Positions 5,879 to 7,544 of a stretch of 7,544 nt of DNA are shown here, piece after piece. The translations under genes were made by a program, and so were the position numbers. The stretch comes from CAYJBH01 sp964369445 (GTDB lineage: Bacteria; Bacillota; Clostridia; Oscillospirales; Ruminococcaceae), in assembly GCA_964369445.1 (NCBI GenBank), contig CAYJFU010000083.1, positions 1-7,544 on the forward strand. The letters run 5' to 3'. The notes under the pieces are model-generated. The model was not told the DNA's origin and made no database searches. It worked only from the letters and a program-made list of their open reading frames with translations. Positions within the stretch are counted from its first letter, which is position 1, and each line of letters begins with the position of its first letter.

Positions 5879-7544
5879 TAAAAACGCTCTACTTTAGCGC
5901 ACAACTCCGCCAAAGTTTTTTCCTGAAAGATGCTCACCGTCATACACTCGCCATCGGTGCCGTAAAGCCTAGCAACAACTCCGCCACGCACAAAACCCGG
6001 GTTGTCGCCCTGCTCAAAGTCGGTTTTGCTGTCGTAAACGGTGAATTTTTGCCGATACGGTGCGCCGTCATATGGGCAGAACATCTCGCAGTTGCCGCAC
6101 TCGTTACAGCTCGCGTCAAGGTGTACGACCTGTCGCCCAAATGAGGTGTCGACAAACACATTTGCCCTGTTGGGGCAGACATCGACGCAACAACCACACT
6201 TTACGTCACAGGCAAGGCAACGCGACGGCTCATCGTGGGTGCTGAGCGGTTTTGTTATATGTCTACGCCGCTCGGTGTCACAGGTGTCCGGCACGGCAAC
6301 GTCGCGTGTGACCTCGCAACCGAGCAGTCGCTGTACCGCCGCTGTCGCCGAGGCGATGCAGTCTACGACACTGCATGGGCCTTTGTCGCCGTCACCAACG
6401 ACAGCAAAGCGCTTGTCATCGCGCGCTGAAAACCTGTCGTAAAAACTCTCGTCGACCCGCTCTCCGGCAGCGGCTATAATCAAATCCGCCTCTACGGTGC
6501 ATGTTTTGTCCGTTGTACGGACACTGCGCCGACCGTCACCGCCACGCCCCGAGTACTCGGTCACCGCACATGTAAGTTTGCCGTTGCTGTAAGCTATCGG
6601 GGATAAAAACGGTAAAAACCGCGCGCCGTCGGCTTTTGCGAGCTGTAATTCCTCGCTGTCAGCAGGCATATCGGCGATATCACGGCGGTAGACTATCGTT
6701 ACGTTTTGGACGCCCTTTAACCGCGTCGCAACCCTTGCCGCGTCCATCGCCGTGTTGCCGGCACCGATGATAACGACGCTTTTTGCCGTTGTGTTAAAGG
6801 ATTTAGCGCGACACTGCGACAAAAACTCCCCTGCAAAGATCGCCTGCTGAATTCCGATGTCAACAGGTACGCTTGCACCTACTGCAAGCACCACAGCATC
6901 GTATTCGCGCAGTTGCTCGGCGCTGTCGATGGCGGTGTTGTAACAAAATGTCACATCAAGCGATTTAAGTAGTGCTAAGTCGCTGTCCAGTGTCGCCTGT
7001 GGCAGACGAAAATCCGGTATGACGTAACGCAATATACCACCCGGCTGTGGCTGTTTTTCAAACACCGTCACCTGTGCGCCGGCACGTGCGGCAAGGTGCG
7101 CCGCCGCAAGACCGGCCGCGCCTGCGCCAACAACTGCAACGCGCTTACCATTATCACCTTGCACGCGAACATCGGCTTTGCCATGCCTTGCGCTGTACAA
7201 CTTAACATCTCGAATGGCTAGGGAAGTGTCATAAAAACATTGCCGACAGCCGTCCTGACATCGGTGACCACAGATAGCCCCCGTTGTAAACGGAAGTGGG
7301 TTTTTTGCGAGTATTATCCCCATTGCCCCATCAAAATCCCCCTGCTCGGCGGCGCGCATGTAGGACGGCACGTCCTGCGATATGGGACATTTCAGCGTGC
7401 AGGGTGCGACCTCACAGCCGAAAAGAGGCAGAGCCTTGTCCGCTTTGCGCCGAACGCTTTTCAGAGGCATGGCAGGTGGGTTTTGCAGTGAGTGCTCCAG
7501 TAGTTTTTCAAGCACGTCCGCCTCTGCACAGCTAGCTAGCTCAT
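5872..7544 (-). CDS. ygfK: YgfK-type iron-sulfur flavoprotein oxidoreductase, N-terminus beyond window
   Basis: The frame is open to the right edge without a stop, so the N-terminal part is missing; about 556 residues are visible, against roughly 1000 for full YgfK proteins. Counting from the GTG at 7515: an N-terminal [4Fe-4S] region like that of glutamate synthase small subunit/dihydropyrimidine dehydrogenase (C34, C39, C43 in CEVAPCTLKCP; then C82, C86, C90 and C93), an FAD-binding GxGxxG (VVGAGAAG, 128-135), a second dinucleotide site for NAD(P)H (IIGAGNTAMDAA, 249-260), a second FAD contact near GDG (374-376), and two ferredoxin-type clusters (CLACDVKCGCCVDVCP, 433-448; CNECGNCEMFCP, 470-481). 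The closing clusters plus the PYRQKFTVYD end distinguish it from plain GltD. YgfK is annotated as a putative selenate reductase subunit, and its gene clusters are associated with anaerobic purine/urate breakdown; its exact reaction is not settled. upp follows 93 bases downstream. No in-frame TGA is seen in the visible part. Confidence 0.85.
   Translation of the reverse strand, partial: ELASCAEADVLEKLLEHSLQNPPAMPLKSVRRKADKALPLFGCEVAPCTLKCPISQDVPSYMRAAEQGDFDGAMGIILAKNPLPFTTGAICGHRCQDGCRQCFYDTSLAIRDVKLYSARHGKADVRVQGDNGKRVAVVGAGAAGLAAAHLAARAGAQVTVFEKQPQPGGILRYVIPDFRLPQATLDSDLALLKSLDVTFCYNTAIDSAEQLREYDAVVLAVGASVPVDIGIQQAIFAGEFLSQCRAKSFNTTAKSVVIIGAGNTAMDAARVATRLKGVQNVTIVYRRDIADMPADSEELQLAKADGARFLPFLSPIAYSNGKLTCAVTEYSGRGGDGRRSVRTTDKTCTVEADLIIAAAGERVDESFYDRFSARDDKRFAVVGDGDKGPCSVVDCIASATAAVQRLLGCEVTRDVAVPDTCDTERRRHITKPLSTHDEPSRCLACDVKCGCCVDVCPNRANVFVDTSFGRQVVHLDASCNECGNCEMFCPYDGAPYRQKFTVYDSKTDFEQGDNPGFVRGGVVARLYGTDGECMTVSIFQEKTLAELCAKVERFYY

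Noticed and set aside
5839..6442. Plus-strand open frames of 101 and 133 codons (5839-6144, 6041-6442)
   Set aside because: They are antisense to the YgfK-type gene, whose iron-sulfur motifs show the minus strand is coding.

Overview
The window reads as chromosomal DNA of an anaerobic, probably gut-associated member of the Clostridia (Firmicutes). This is an inference from several features: a type III pantothenate kinase, a DUF4830-like membrane protein, a YtrB-like ABC ATPase with an ABC-2 permease typical of that group, a YgfK-type iron-sulfur flavoprotein, purine-rich ribosome binding sites and mid-range GC. Nothing seen allows a genus call. Both ends cut through genes.

Layout, left to right. 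The window opens inside a GGDEF-EAL protein on the + strand; the visible EAL domain has lost key catalytic residues. After a 76-base gap holding a perfect 10+1+10 dyad comes an ABC exporter pair, ATPase (1021-1716) and permease (1918-2742), separated by an unusually long 201-base gap. The permease converges on coaX (2897-3661, minus), and a perfect 19-bp hairpin sits midway between them. Between coaX and the divergent DUF4830-like gene (3955-4608, +) is a 293-base region. It contains an 8-bp inverted repeat near coaX and a 158-bp, almost fully palindromic element with TA at both ends (3775-3932) that looks like a MITE. The right part is a minus-strand series: a YgfK-type oxidoreductase entering from the right edge (ends 5872), upp (5152-5778), and a small two-TM protein with a proline-rich tail (4688-5143) that follows upp by 8 bases. 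These converge on the DUF4830-like gene.

How the genes relate. The ATPase and permease should form one exporter of unknown substrate. CoaX makes 4'-phosphopantetheine precursors for coenzyme A and has no visible partner here. YgfK-type enzymes are linked to anaerobic purine/urate breakdown, and Upp salvages uracil, so the right-hand cluster has a nucleobase theme, although their co-transcription is uncertain. I see no rRNA, tRNA, CRISPR array, phage gene or transposase. I did not find a convincing new multi-gene system. The most interesting items are the MITE-like palindrome, the degenerate EAL domain, the dyad before the ABC operon and the upp-coupled membrane protein.
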